Below, piece after piece: positions 53,028-62,875 of a DNA stretch of 64,000 nucleotides (position 1 is its first letter; each line of letters starts with the position of its first letter). The notes under the pieces are model-generated. The model was given only the letters and a program-made list of their open reading frames with translations, did no database searches and was not told the origin of the DNA. This DNA is from Pseudomonas viridiflava (lineage in GTDB: Bacteria; Pseudomonadota; Gammaproteobacteria; Pseudomonadales; Pseudomonadaceae). The position numbers were made by a program, and so were the translations under genes. Location of the stretch: positions 1 through 64,000 of the forward strand of contig NZ_UUPU01000074.1 in NCBI RefSeq assembly GCF_900591205.1, given 5' to 3'.

Positions 53028-54281
53028 ATGAAATCAATTATTCCCGTAGAAAAGAACCCTTTTTACATCGTCACCCCACCTTACACCAAGGTGTCCGCAG
53101 GCGTGACCACCCTGCATTTACTTTGCCATTACCTGAATAGGGCAGGCGAGTCGGCCTATATCGTTCAGTACCCTGCCGCGCAAGTGCCTGTCAGAAGCTT
53201 GCCAGGCTACGTAACATTGCAAGGTCAATCAGAATTTCCTGGCGGCATGATAGTTCCACCCCTGACCCAAGACATACTTGAACATTATCATCAGCGCAGG
53301 TTGACCCCTGTCGTAGTCTACCCTGAAGTTTTTGATAACCCCCTGAAGGCCCGTTTTTTCGGGCGATTCATTTTAAATTATCCGGGCAAATTAAATACCA
53401 AATACACTGAACCAGCCGACTTCGGTATTGCCTATGCAACAACGCTCGCTGAATTCTGCACAACAGAGTACCCGGATCATCGGCGCATTGATGATGTTCT
53501 GTTTGTACCAACCGTAGACCTGGACTTCTGGCGATTTGCTGACACTCAGTCAAATCGGCAGGGCAGTTGCTTCTACGCGGGTAAATTAAAGGCTGTTCAC
53601 GCAGACACCCCAAAAAATGTTCCAGCGGGCTCAACGGAAATCCTGCGCAGCGACAAGATGACCACTGCTGAAGTTCGGGAATTATTCTGGCGCTCAGAGG
53701 TATTTTATTGCTATGAAGATACTGCACTGGCTATAGAAGCAATCCTGTGCGGATGCCCTACGGTTTTCGTTAAAAATAAATATTTTACAGGACCTCCACT
53801 GGCGGCAAACGAGACGGGGCAGTTTGGCTGGTGCATGCTCGGTGAAGTCGGTGGTATTGAACGCGCCCGCGCAACAGTGGGCCTGCTCGCTGAACATATC
53901 GAAAGCTATTTGGAAAAAATCCCGGCGCAGATAGCGACCCTCGGCGTTGAATGGCGTAAAGAGGCGAGTGCCAGGCCGTACGCCGGGACCATCACATTGC
54001 CGCTGACACCTCGTATTATGCTTTTCGATCAACCCCTGCCTTCAGCGTATTCGAAAGGTAATCACGACGAATTTTCTTCGCCCGTCAGCCTTTATAAAGT
54101 AGCTGGAAAATCCAGAAACCTTGCCGAGTTTTGCAGATTACTGTTCATCGAGACATTACAGTCGCAAGGTTTGACCGGAGTAGTTCGACGCCTGGCGCGA
54201 GGGCTCAAAAACCATGGGCCTGTCGGAGTGCTGCGAATTCTCTACCGCAACTCGCAGAAGGGGAAAGATCGTGGCCTATAA
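53028..54281 (+). CDS. Glycosyltransferase-like protein next to the tailocin
   Basis: 417 aa. Looks like a cytoplasmic glycosyltransferase of GT-B type: an N-terminal domain with VSAGVTTLHLLCHYLNRAGE and a C-terminal domain with CFYAGKLKAVH, then YCYEDTALAIEAILCGCPTVFV, the usual nucleotide-sugar binding glutamate region. The basic C-terminus (RRLARGLKNHG) suggests membrane contact. AT-richer than neighbours, so probably transferred. It overlaps the next gene by 11 nt. Sugar and acceptor unknown; surface polysaccharide is likely. Confidence 0.7.
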   Translation: MKSIIPVEKNPFYIVTPPYTKVSAGVTTLHLLCHYLNRAGESAYIVQYPAAQVPVRSLPGYVTLQGQSEFPGGMIVPPLTQDILEHYHQRRLTPVVVYPEVFDNPLKARFFGRFILNYPGKLNTKYTEPADFGIAYATTLAEFCTTEYPDHRRIDDVLFVPTVDLDFWRFADTQSNRQGSCFYAGKLKAVHADTPKNVPAGSTEILRSDKMTTAEVRELFWRSEVFYCYEDTALAIEAILCGCPTVFVKNKYFTGPPLAANETGQFGWCMLGEVGGIERARATVGLLAEHIESYLEKIPAQIATLGVEWRKEASARPYAGTITLPLTPRIMLFDQPLPSAYSKGNHDEFSSPVSLYKVAGKSRNLAEFCRLLFIETLQSQGLTGVVRRLARGLKNHGPVGVLRILYRNSQKGKDRGL

Positions 54282-55506
54282 ACTCACCATCCTGATTCCT
54301 AACTACAATCGCGCCACTGCGCTGGCGCGTCTGCTCCAAAGCGCTTTCGACTCGATAACGCGCGCACAGGCGACAGACCAATGTGCAGTGCTTGTCGTAG
54401 ATGATTTTTCTACGGAAGATATTTCTCCGGTCGTAGAAAAATACAGCGCGCACTCAAACTTCCAATTCATGCACCAAGCGCAGAAATGTGGAAACGCCGA
54501 AACAGCATTCCTGAATTCAATGTCACACGTTAAAAGTGAATATTTTTGGTTGTTAGGAAACGACGATCAGATATCGTTAAATGGGGTTGAGCACATCCTC
54601 GAGCTTATAGCTGACTCACGCATAGGCTTCATACTGCTAAACCCAACACTCAACAAAGAAAAAACCGCTCGGCAGTATGTGCCGCTCCATTCAATCAGCC
54701 CGACTGTATATTATGATAGGGCGGAGGACTTATTCCTCGACTTTGGTTTTGTCACCTCCACTACAACATTCCCTTGCTTGCTCGGCAAGACTGCACCCGT
54801 TGTAAACTTCCACACGCTTCACACGCTTAATAAATTCGCAAGGGTGTATTCACACAGCTTTACCTTATTCGGTGCATTCAAAGACGTGCCGGCACTCTTC
54901 GTGACGACACCCATCGTCAGCTTCACGTTAAATGAAAGGCATGAAGAATTTCATAAACTGCTGAAACAATCGCCAGCCGGTATAGCCTTCTATCATCAAT
55001 CTTTGGGGCTGGTCCGATTAATCCGCGAAACGGCGCGTATCACCGGGGCTAACATCTCAGCAATCGGCGCCGCAACAGAGGATGAAATCGACAAAGACAA
55101 AATGCACGTTTATACAACCCGCCTTTCATACTTCGTGGGCTCTTTCTTTATTGAGCAACTTTGCCGGGAGCTACTGAACATTATCAATCCTCAACCAGAG
55201 TTCGGCCACTTGGTTCGATCCGAATCAGATGAAGTCATGACAATCATTGAGGCTTTCGAGGACAACGAATTGCATACAATCTGTATTGATGCGCTGTCGG
55301 TGTTCAACTGGCAGGTGCCACCTGCCAGTTGGAAATATGGCTTTTTGCGGTCATCTCAATCAGCGATAAGAACCCTCGCCATAAAAAAACAGCGTACCGA
55401 AAAGGTAATCGTCGCAATCAACAGCCCAAGAAAGATATCAATAGACGGACATTCAGCGTCGAAATTACGCGGCGTTCAGGCGGGATACAACGGGAAACCC
55501 TTGTAG
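54271..55506 (+). CDS. Family 2 glycosyltransferase
   Basis: 411 aa from a GTG at 54271 with AGAAGGGG upstream; an in-frame ATG at 54214 lies inside the preceding gene and before a poor match. GT-A fold: KLTILIPNYNRATALARLLQS, nucleotide-binding VVDDFS (42-47), and a metal-site-like LLGNDDQ (94-100). Similar in layout to O-antigen sugar transferases such as abequosyltransferases. AT-rich like its partner. No other polysaccharide genes are in the window, so it would modify an existing chain. Confidence 0.8.
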   Translation: MAYKLTILIPNYNRATALARLLQSAFDSITRAQATDQCAVLVVDDFSTEDISPVVEKYSAHSNFQFMHQAQKCGNAETAFLNSMSHVKSEYFWLLGNDDQISLNGVEHILELIADSRIGFILLNPTLNKEKTARQYVPLHSISPTVYYDRAEDLFLDFGFVTSTTTFPCLLGKTAPVVNFHTLHTLNKFARVYSHSFTLFGAFKDVPALFVTTPIVSFTLNERHEEFHKLLKQSPAGIAFYHQSLGLVRLIRETARITGANISAIGAATEDEIDKDKMHVYTTRLSYFVGSFFIEQLCRELLNIINPQPEFGHLVRSESDEVMTIIEAFEDNELHTICIDALSVFNWQVPPASWKYGFLRSSQSAIRTLAIKKQRTEKVIVAINSPRKISIDGHSASKLRGVQAGYNGKPL

Positions 55507-55888
55507 CGAGTGGGGTGCACAGAGTGTTGAGGCCGGCCTCTTTCAACCCGCCACGTGTGTATCCCTTTTGGCATCATCGGAGCGTTTATAGACGCCCGTA
55601 TACACATTCGTTTGGAATACGAACACTCACGCCCACCAAAGCTTCTCTCTCCTTATGGTCGTCGTTGATAGTGGCTGGAGAACACGCCCTTCATCCGAAA
55701 GCTCTTAGACACAACTTGAGGGTGATGCCATAAAACTACGGTTCGGATAAGCACGCGTGCCAGAAACGTGTGTGGGCCGTGATAGGCTTGTGTGATGCGT
55801 ACCTGGGTCAGCATCCCGTGCGAGAAACTCACCAGCCGGATTCCCCTTTTATGCCCCAAACATTTTCAAACAAAGCTCTAAGCCACTG
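55507..55888. other. Intergenic region before mutS
   Basis: 382 nt. A GAGGCCGGCCTC palindrome inside GTTGA...TCAAC at about 55527-55548 could end the glycosyltransferase transcript, though no T-run follows. No open frame has a ribosome-binding site or family features. The region also must contain the mutS promoter. Confidence 0.45.
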
Positions 55889-58480
55889 ATGAATAAGCCA
55901 ATTTCTGATTTATCTTCCCACACTCCGATGATGCAGCAGTACTGGCGCCTGAAGAACCAGCACCCTGATCAATTGATGTTCTATCGCATGGGCGACTTCT
56001 ACGAGATCTTTTATGAAGACGCGAAGAAGGCCGCCAAGTTGCTCGACATCACCTTGACCGCACGTGGGCAATCGGCGGGGCAGTCGATTCCGATGTGTGG
56101 GATTCCTTACCATTCGTTGGAAGGCTACCTGGTCAAGCTGGTGAAGCTGGGCGAGTCGGTGGTGATCTGTGAGCAGATCGGCGACCCGGCGACGAGCAAA
56201 GGGCCGGTGGAACGTCAGGTGGTGCGCATTATTACGCCGGGCACCGTGAGTGATGAGGCGTTGCTGGATGAGCGTCGCGATAACTTGATCGCCGCCGTAT
56301 TGGGCGATGAGCGTTTGTTCGGCCTTTCGGTGCTGGATATCACCAGCGGCAATTTCAGCGTGCTGGAGATCAAGGGTTGGGAGAACCTGCTGGCGGAGCT
56401 GGAGCGCATCAATCCGGTGGAGTTGTTGATCCCGGATGATTGGCCGAAGGACTTGCCGGCGGAGAAGCGTCGTGGGACCAAGCGTCGTGCGCCGTGGGAT
56501 TTCGAGCGTGATTCCGCACTGAAAAGCCTGTGCCAGCAATTCTCGGTGCAGGACCTTAAAGGCTTCGGCTGCGAAACCCTTACCCTGGCCATCGGCGCTG
56601 CCGGTTGCCTGCTCGGTTACGCCAAGGAAACTCAGCGCACCGCCTTGCCGCACTTGCGCAGCCTGCGCCATGAGCGCCTGGACGACACCGTGGTGCTCGA
56701 TGGTGCGAGCCGCCGCAACCTGGAACTGGACACCAACCTGGCCGGGGGTCGCGACAATACCCTGCAATCGGTGGTCGACCGCTGCCAGACCGCCATGGGC
56801 AGCCGTTTGCTGACGCGTTGGCTGAACCGTCCGCTGCGCGACCTGACGGTACTGCAAGCGCGTCAAACGTCTATTACCTGCCTGCTGGACGGCTATCGCT
56901 TTGAAAAGCTGCAGCCGCAGTTGAAGGAAATCGGCGATATCGAGCGCATCCTGGCGCGGATCGGCCTGCGTAATGCGCGGCCGCGTGACCTGGCGCGCCT
57001 GCGCGACGCCCTCGGCGCCTTGCCGCAGCTGCAAGTGGCGATGACTGAACTGGACACGCCACACCTGCAACGGTTGGCCGTGACTGCCGGCACCTACCCG
57101 GAACTGGCGGCGCTGCTGGAAAAAGCCATCATCGACAACCCGCCGGCGATCATCCGTGACGGCGGCGTGCTGAAGACCGGTTACGACAGCGAACTGGATG
57201 AGCTGCAGTCCCTGAGCGAAAACGCCGGGCAGTTCCTGATTGACCTGGAAGCCCGCGAAAAGGCCCGCACCGGCCTGGCCAACCTGAAGGTCGGCTACAA
57301 CCGTGTGCATGGCTATTTTATCGAGTTGCCGAGCAAGCAGGCCGAATCGGCGCCCATCGACTATCAGCGTCGTCAAACGCTTAAAGGTGCCGAGCGCTTT
57401 ATCACGCCGGAGCTGAAAGAATTCGAAGACAAGGCGCTGTCGGCCAAAAGCCGTGCTCTGGCGCGGGAAAAGATGCTCTACGAGGCCCTGCTGGAAGATT
57501 TGATCAGCCAGTTGGCGCCGCTGCAGGACACCGCCGCCGCCCTGGCGGAGCTGGATGTACTGAGCAACCTCGCCGAACGCGCATTGAACCTTGACCTGAA
57601 TTGCCCACGGTTTGTCAGCGAGCCGTGCATGCGCATCGTGCAAGGGCGTCACCCGGTGGTGGAGCAGGTGTTGACCACACCGTTCGTCGCCAACGACCTG
57701 TCGCTGGATGACGACACCCGCATGCTGGTGATCACCGGTCCGAACATGGGCGGTAAATCCACCTACATGCGCCAGACCGCGTTGATCGTGTTGCTGGCGC
57801 ATATCGGCAGCTTCGTGCCGGCGGCCAGTTGCGAGTTGTCCCTGGTCGACCGCATTTTCACGCGGATCGGTTCCAGCGATGACCTGGCCGGTGGCCGTTC
57901 GACCTTTATGGTGGAAATGAGCGAAACCGCCAACATTCTGCACAACGCCACCGAACGCAGCCTGGTGCTGATGGACGAAGTCGGTCGCGGCACCAGCACC
58001 TTCGACGGCCTGTCCCTGGCGTGGGCGGCGGCCGAGCGTTTGGCGCATCTGCGTGCCTACACGCTGTTTGCCACTCACTATTTCGAGCTGACGGTGCTGC
58101 CGGAAAGCGAGCCACTGGTGGCCAACGTGCATCTTAATGCCACCGAGCACAACGAACGCATCGTGTTCCTGCACCACGTACTGCCTGGGCCGGCCAGCCA
58201 GAGTTATGGCCTGGCCGTAGCGCAATTGGCCGGTGTGCCGAACGATGTGATCACCCGTGCACGCGAACACCTCAGCCGCCTGGAAACCACGGCGCTACCC
58301 CATGAAACCGTGGTGGCAAGCCCGGCCAAGGCCACGAGCAAACCCAGCGCGCCGCACCAGAGCGATATGTTCGCCAGCCTGCCGCATCCGGTGCTGGATG
58401 AGTTGGCCAAGCTTGACCTAGACGGCTTGACCCCGCGTAAAGCGCTCGAAATGTTATATGCACTGCAAGTTCGGATATAA
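55889..58480 (+). CDS. mutS: MutS, DNA mismatch recognition protein
   Basis: 863 aa. Starts mismatch repair. Phe37-Tyr-Glu39 (GDFYEIF) is the mismatch-stacking motif; connector, lever and clamp domains follow; the ATPase has Walker A GPNMGGKSTYM and Walker B LVLMDEVGRGTSTFDGLS. C-terminal tetramerisation end LTPRKALEMLYALQ is intact. It marks the far boundary of the tailocin locus. Confidence 0.98.
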   Translation: MNKPISDLSSHTPMMQQYWRLKNQHPDQLMFYRMGDFYEIFYEDAKKAAKLLDITLTARGQSAGQSIPMCGIPYHSLEGYLVKLVKLGESVVICEQIGDPATSKGPVERQVVRIITPGTVSDEALLDERRDNLIAAVLGDERLFGLSVLDITSGNFSVLEIKGWENLLAELERINPVELLIPDDWPKDLPAEKRRGTKRRAPWDFERDSALKSLCQQFSVQDLKGFGCETLTLAIGAAGCLLGYAKETQRTALPHLRSLRHERLDDTVVLDGASRRNLELDTNLAGGRDNTLQSVVDRCQTAMGSRLLTRWLNRPLRDLTVLQARQTSITCLLDGYRFEKLQPQLKEIGDIERILARIGLRNARPRDLARLRDALGALPQLQVAMTELDTPHLQRLAVTAGTYPELAALLEKAIIDNPPAIIRDGGVLKTGYDSELDELQSLSENAGQFLIDLEAREKARTGLANLKVGYNRVHGYFIELPSKQAESAPIDYQRRQTLKGAERFITPELKEFEDKALSAKSRALAREKMLYEALLEDLISQLAPLQDTAAALAELDVLSNLAERALNLDLNCPRFVSEPCMRIVQGRHPVVEQVLTTPFVANDLSLDDDTRMLVITGPNMGGKSTYMRQTALIVLLAHIGSFVPAASCELSLVDRIFTRIGSSDDLAGGRSTFMVEMSETANILHNATERSLVLMDEVGRGTSTFDGLSLAWAAAERLAHLRAYTLFATHYFELTVLPESEPLVANVHLNATEHNERIVFLHHVLPGPASQSYGLAVAQLAGVPNDVITRAREHLSRLETTALPHETVVASPAKATSKPSAPHQSDMFASLPHPVLDELAKLDLDGLTPRKALEMLYALQVRI

Positions 58481-58622
58481 CGCAGACGCTTGCAAGCTGG
58501 TAGACTCTCGCGCGGTTTGGGATGCTGCGGGCTTTTAGCCTGGCCTGCAGACTATCGCTCCCAAACCTCGCGAGCCCTGCCACAAAGGGTTTCGCTGCCG
58601 CCGCCTGAGGAGAAAATTAGAA

Positions 58623-58946
58623 ATGACCTTCGTCGTTACCGACAACTGCATCAAGTGCAAGTACACCGACTGCGTCGAAGTGTGTCCGGTGGACTGCTTC
58701 TACGAAGGCCCGAACTTCCTGGTTATTCACCCGGACGAGTGCATCGACTGCGCCCTGTGTGAACCAGAATGCCCGGCCGTCGCTATTTTCTCCGAGGACG
58801 AAGTCCCGGCAGAGATGCATGAATTTATTCAGCTGAACGTGGAGCTGGCGGAAGTCTGGCCGAACATCACTGAACGCAAAGACCCGATGCCAGACGCTGA
58901 CGAGTGGGATGGTAAAAAGGGCAAGATCGCCGACCTGCAACGCTGA
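58623..58946 (+). CDS. fdxA: FdxA, 7Fe ferredoxin
   Basis: 107 aa. Carries one [3Fe-4S] and one [4Fe-4S] cluster, with cysteines at 9, 17, 21, 25 and in CIDCALCEPECP (40-50). Small cytosolic electron carrier. AGGAG lies 11 nt upstream of the start. Confidence 0.95.
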   Translation: MTFVVTDNCIKCKYTDCVEVCPVDCFYEGPNFLVIHPDECIDCALCEPECPAVAIFSEDEVPAEMHEFIQLNVELAEVWPNITERKDPMPDADEWDGKKGKIADLQR

Positions 58947-58963
58947 CAGCGTCCGTCGACCTG

Positions 58964-58987
58964 AAAAGGCCCCTTGCGGGCCTTTTT
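58964..58987 (+). terminator. Intrinsic terminator of fdxA
   Basis: AAAAGGCCC-CTTGC-GGGCCTTTTT, 17 nt after the stop codon. Confidence 0.93.
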
Positions 58988-59023
58988 GCGTTTCTGCGGC
59001 TTGGGTTTTACTTTTCTACAGGC

Positions 59024-59157
59024 AAAAAAAAGGGGCGGTATGACCCGCCCACATTTTTTCCCTAGTCCCTGTATTCCTTTTCATCATCCTGATGAATCGC
59101 ATCCTGCGACGTTCCTTCGAACCATCGTTCCTTGATGGCTGTGCCAATCCGTGGACA
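59024..59157 (-). ncRNA. rsmZ: RsmZ, Rsm-protein-titrating small RNA
   Basis: About 134 nt on the minus strand. It begins TGTCCACGGATTGGCACAGCC, matching the P. fluorescens/P. protegens RsmZ start, and shows about seven GGA motifs (CACGGA, AAGGAACG twice, CAGGATG twice, AAGGAATA, GGGACTAGGGA), mostly in stem-loops. It ends in the terminator GGGCGGGTCATACCGCCCC followed by eight T. RsmZ soaks up RsmA/RsmE and so frees their target mRNAs. It lies next to fdxA, as in other pseudomonads. Confidence 0.93.
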
Positions 59158-59329
59158 CAGGGCTGATCTTAGAGAGTTCCAAAGGAAGTTCAACGGGATC
59201 CAACCTGTCGCCTGGCAGGCACAAGCACTCAAACAGATATAAATAATTGTTATATTTCAAATAGATAGAAAAATCTCAGGTGAATTCGAGACGTCCACGC
59301 CCGGCAAAAAACCCAAACACTTACGAAAA
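59158..59329. promoter_or_regulatory. rsmZ promoter and upstream region
   Basis: AT-rich DNA (AAATAATTGTTATATTTCAAATAG near 59241) lies between the GacA site and the transcript start; in other pseudomonads IHF and MvaT-type proteins bind such DNA here. No gene is present. Confidence 0.6.
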
Positions 59330-59347
59330 AGTAAGCGAATGCTTACA
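59330..59347. promoter_or_regulatory. GacA upstream activating sequence of rsmZ
   Basis: AGTAAG-CGAATG-CTTACA matches TGTAAG-N6-CTTACA at all but one base, and lies 173-190 nt before the rsmZ start, the distance known for GacA sites at rsmZ. Confidence 0.9.
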
Positions 59348-59403
59348 CGCGCAATTGAGAAAAAGTGTCATTGGGAAGCGTTGACCGATCTGCGGGCAAG
59401 AAA

Positions 59404-59427
59404 AAGCCCCGACAGTGTCGAGGCTTC
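59404..59427 (-). terminator. Intrinsic terminator of mrp
   Basis: AAGCCCCGACA / TGTCGAGGCTT stem with one mismatch; minus-strand tract TTTTTCTT follows, 17 nt after the mrp stop. Confidence 0.82.
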
Positions 59428-59443
59428 TTTTCCTTCAGCGGGA

Positions 59444-60538
59444 TCAGTCGTCGCTGACCGTAATCGTCGGCATTGCCGGCGCGGCTGCTTCCTGTAGAAC
59501 GATCCGGGCACCGACATGACGGGCCAGTTCCTGATAGATCATGGCAATCTGGCCATCGGGCTCTGCGGCCACCGTGGGTTTGCCACCATCGGCCTGCTCA
59601 CGAATGCCCATCGACAGCGGCAACGAGGCCAGCAGCTCAACGCCGTATTGGGTGGCCAGCTTTTCACCGCCGCCCTCACCGAACAGATGTTCGGCATGCC
59701 CGCAGTTTGAGCAGATGTGTACCGCCATGTTTTCCACGACGCCCAGTACCGGGATATTGACCTTGCGGAACATCTCCACGCCTTTCTTCGCATCCAGCAG
59801 CGCCAGGTCCTGGGGCGTGGTCACGATCACCGAACCGGCCACCGGGACTTTCTGCGCGAGGGTCAATTGGATATCACCGGTGCCTGGCGGCATGTCGATC
59901 ACCAGATAGTCCAGGTCGCCCCAGGCAGTCTGGGTGACCAGTTGCAGCAACGCCCCGGAGACCATCGGCCCGCGCCAGACCATCGGCGTGTTGTCATCGG
60001 TGAGGAAGGCCATGGACATCACCTCCACCCCCATCGACTCAATCGGCACGAACCACTTCTGGTCCTTGACCTTGGGCCGCGTGCCTTCGGCAATGCCGAA
60101 CATCACGCCCTGGCTCGGGCCATAGATATCGGCGTCGAGAATGCCCACGCGCGCGCCTTCACGGGCCAGCGCCAAGGCCAGGTTGGCGGCGGTGGTGGAT
60201 TTGCCCACGCCGCCCTTGCCCGAGGCCACGGCGACCACATTCTTGACGTTAGCCAAACCCGGGATCTGTGCCTGGGCCTTGTGCGCGGCGATCACGCACT
60301 GGATGTCGACCTTGGCCGAACGCACACCGTCCAGGCCCTCGATGGCCATTTGCAGCATCTGCGCCCAACCGTTCTTGAACAGGCCGGCGGCATAGCCCAG
60401 TTCCATTTGGACCGACACCTGGTCGCCCTGGACCTCGATGGCGCGTACACAGCCGGCACTGACCGGGTCCTGGTTCAAATAGGGGTCGGTGTACTGGCGA
60501 AGGACGGCTTCCACCGCTGCGCGATTGACGGCGCTCAT
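59444..60538 (-). CDS. apbC: Mrp/ApbC, iron-sulfur cluster carrier ATPase
   Basis: 364 aa. Delivers Fe-S clusters to target enzymes. N-terminal DUF59-like domain (1-85), then a P-loop NTPase with deviant Walker A GKGGVGKST (about 108-116) and ILDADIYGPSQG; the cluster-binding CxxC is CSNC in VHICSNCGH. Divergent from metG. Confidence 0.94.
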   Translation of the reverse strand: MSAVNRAAVEAVLRQYTDPYLNQDPVSAGCVRAIEVQGDQVSVQMELGYAAGLFKNGWAQMLQMAIEGLDGVRSAKVDIQCVIAAHKAQAQIPGLANVKNVVAVASGKGGVGKSTTAANLALALAREGARVGILDADIYGPSQGVMFGIAEGTRPKVKDQKWFVPIESMGVEVMSMAFLTDDNTPMVWRGPMVSGALLQLVTQTAWGDLDYLVIDMPPGTGDIQLTLAQKVPVAGSVIVTTPQDLALLDAKKGVEMFRKVNIPVLGVVENMAVHICSNCGHAEHLFGEGGGEKLATQYGVELLASLPLSMGIREQADGGKPTVAAEPDGQIAMIYQELARHVGARIVLQEAAAPAMPTITVSDD

Positions 60539-60710
60539 GGGCTACTCCCGAAAAAAGACTGACTGAAACAGGCGGCTATCCTAACCGTTCCAGCGCCGTT
60601 ACGGCATGCTTTCGCAGGTGAGGAAGATTCTGAAACAGCGCCACGGGGTGAAATAAATTTCCCGGCGCTTTATAGTGGCCGACCTCCGTTTCATCAAGTA
60701 GCCGAGCCCC

Positions 60711-62762
60711 ATGTCCGAGCCACGCAAGATCCTCGTCACCAGCGCCCTGCCCTATGCCAATGGTTCCATCCATCTTGGCCATATGCTTGAGTACATCCAG
60801 ACCGATATGTGGGTGCGCTTCCAGAAGCATCGCGGCAACCAATGCATTTATGTCTGCGCGGACGACGCCCACGGTTCGGCCATCATGTTGCGCGCCGAAA
60901 AGGAAGGCATCACCCCGGAACAACTGATCGCCAATGTCCAGGCTGAACACAGCGCCGACTTTGCCGAGTTCCTGGTGGATTTCGACAACTTCCACTCGAC
61001 CCACTCCGAAGAAAACCGCGAGCTGTCGAGCCAGATCTACAAGCGTCTGCGCGACGCCGGGCACATTGCCACGCGTTCGATCACGCAGTATTTCGACCCG
61101 GAAAAGAAAATGTTCCTGGCCGACCGCTTCATCAAGGGCACCTGCCCGAAGTGCGGCACTGAAGACCAGTACGGCGACAACTGCGAGAAGTGCGGTGCCA
61201 CCTATGCACCCACCGACCTGAAGAACCCGCGCTCGGCCATCTCCGGCGCCATCCCGGTGCTCAAGGATTCCCAGCACTTCTTCTTCAAGCTCCCGGATTT
61301 CCAGCAGATGCTGCAAACCTGGACGCGCAGCGGCACCTTGCAGGACGCCGTGGCCAACAAAATCGCCGAGTGGCTGGATGCCGGCCTGCAACAATGGGAC
61401 ATCTCCCGCGATGCGCCGTACTTCGGTTTCGAGATTCCGGATGAGCCGGGCAAGTACTTCTATGTGTGGCTGGACGCGCCGATCGGCTACATGGCCAGCT
61501 TCAAGAACCTGTGTGACCGCACGCCTGCGCTTAACTTCGACGCGTTCTGGGCCAAGGATTCCACCGCCGAGCTGTACCACTTCATCGGCAAGGACATCGT
61601 CAATTTCCACGCCCTGTTCTGGCCGGCAATGCTCGAGGGTTCGGGCTACCGCAAGCCAACCGGCATCGCCGTGCACGGCTACCTGACCGTCAACGGCCAG
61701 AAGATGTCCAAGTCCCGTGGCACCTTTATCAAGGCGCGCACCTACCTGGACCACCTGTCGCCGGAATACCTGCGCTACTACTACGCCTCCAAGCTGGGCC
61801 GTGGTGTCGACGACCTCGACCTGAACCTGGAAGACTTCGTACAGAAGGTCAACTCGGACCTGGTCGGCAAAGTCGTCAACATCGCCAGCCGTTGCGCCGG
61901 TTTTATCCAGAAGGGCAACGCCGGCCTGCTGGTGGCGGAGAACGCGGCGCCGGAACTGACCGACGCTTTCCTGGCCGCCGCGCCAAGCATTGCCGACGCT
62001 TATGAAGCCCGCGACTTTGCCCGTGCCATGCGCGAGATCATGGGCCTGGCCGACCGCGCCAACGCGTGGATCGCCGACAAGGCACCGTGGTCGCTGAACA
62101 AGCAGGAAGGCAAGCAAGCTGAAGTGCAGGCGATCTGCGCCACAGGCGTCAACCTGTTCCGCCAGCTGGTGATCTTCCTCAAGCCGGTACTGCCGTTGCT
62201 GGCCGCCGATGCCGAGGCGTTCCTCAATGTCGCGCCGCTGACCTGGAACGACCACGCCACCTTGCTCAGCAACCATCAGTTGAACGAGTTCAAGGCGCTG
62301 ATGACCCGTATCGACCCGGTGAAAGTACAGGCCATGACCGATGCTTCGAAAGAAGACCTGGTCGCCAGCCAGACCGACACCGGCGAATCGGCACCGGCCG
62401 GTAACGGCGAGTTGGCCAAGGACCCGATTAGCGCAGAAATCGACTTCGACGCCTTTGCTGCCGTGGACCTGCGCGTGGCGCTGATCGTCAAGGCCGAAGC
62501 CGTGGAAGGTGCCGACAAGCTGCTGCGCCTGACCCTTGACCTCGGTGGTGAGCAACGCAACGTGTTCTCCGGGATCAAGAGCGCTTATCCGGACCCATCC
62601 AAACTCGACGGTCGCCTGACCATGATGATCGCCAACCTCAAGCCACGGAAAATGAAGTTCGGTATTTCCGAAGGCATGGTGATGGCGGCCGGCCCTGGTG
62701 GCGAAGAAATCTACCTGCTGAGCCCTGACAGCGGCGCGAAGCCGGGTCAACGTATCAAGTAA
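60711..62762 (+). CDS. metG: MetG, methionyl-tRNA synthetase
   Basis: 683 aa. Charges tRNA-Met. HIGH motif as HLGH in ALPYANGSIHLGHM, zinc knuckle CPKCGTEDQYGDNCEKCG, KMSKS in GQKMSKSRG, and a C-terminal tRNA-binding domain at about 580-683 (DFDAFAAVDLRVALIVKAE) used for dimerisation. Confidence 0.97.
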   Translation: MSEPRKILVTSALPYANGSIHLGHMLEYIQTDMWVRFQKHRGNQCIYVCADDAHGSAIMLRAEKEGITPEQLIANVQAEHSADFAEFLVDFDNFHSTHSEENRELSSQIYKRLRDAGHIATRSITQYFDPEKKMFLADRFIKGTCPKCGTEDQYGDNCEKCGATYAPTDLKNPRSAISGAIPVLKDSQHFFFKLPDFQQMLQTWTRSGTLQDAVANKIAEWLDAGLQQWDISRDAPYFGFEIPDEPGKYFYVWLDAPIGYMASFKNLCDRTPALNFDAFWAKDSTAELYHFIGKDIVNFHALFWPAMLEGSGYRKPTGIAVHGYLTVNGQKMSKSRGTFIKARTYLDHLSPEYLRYYYASKLGRGVDDLDLNLEDFVQKVNSDLVGKVVNIASRCAGFIQKGNAGLLVAENAAPELTDAFLAAAPSIADAYEARDFARAMREIMGLADRANAWIADKAPWSLNKQEGKQAEVQAICATGVNLFRQLVIFLKPVLPLLAADAEAFLNVAPLTWNDHATLLSNHQLNEFKALMTRIDPVKVQAMTDASKEDLVASQTDTGESAPAGNGELAKDPISAEIDFDAFAAVDLRVALIVKAEAVEGADKLLRLTLDLGGEQRNVFSGIKSAYPDPSKLDGRLTMMIANLKPRKMKFGISEGMVMAAGPGGEEIYLLSPDSGAKPGQRIK

Positions 62763-62775
62763 GCCCTGCAAAATA

Positions 62776-62804
62776 GCCCTGTCGCTTCGGCGATGGGGCT
62801 TTTC
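62776..62804 (+). terminator. Intrinsic terminator of metG
   Basis: AGCCCTGTCGC-TTCG-GCGATGGGGCT with T-run, 14 nt after the stop; a UUCG tetraloop caps the stem. Confidence 0.9.
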
Positions 62805-62875
62805 AGCTAGTCCCCCCTTCCCGCTAGCCGGATAATCAGGCCCTGTTTGTCTACCGGCATGCCAATGATCACCTC

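Noticed and set aside
55910..58270. 786-codon open frame on the minus strand
   Set aside because: It is antisense to mutS, follows the mutS codon pattern and has no family features.
60576..62771. 731-codon open frame on the minus strand
   Set aside because: Antisense shadow of metG; no ribosome-binding site or domain.
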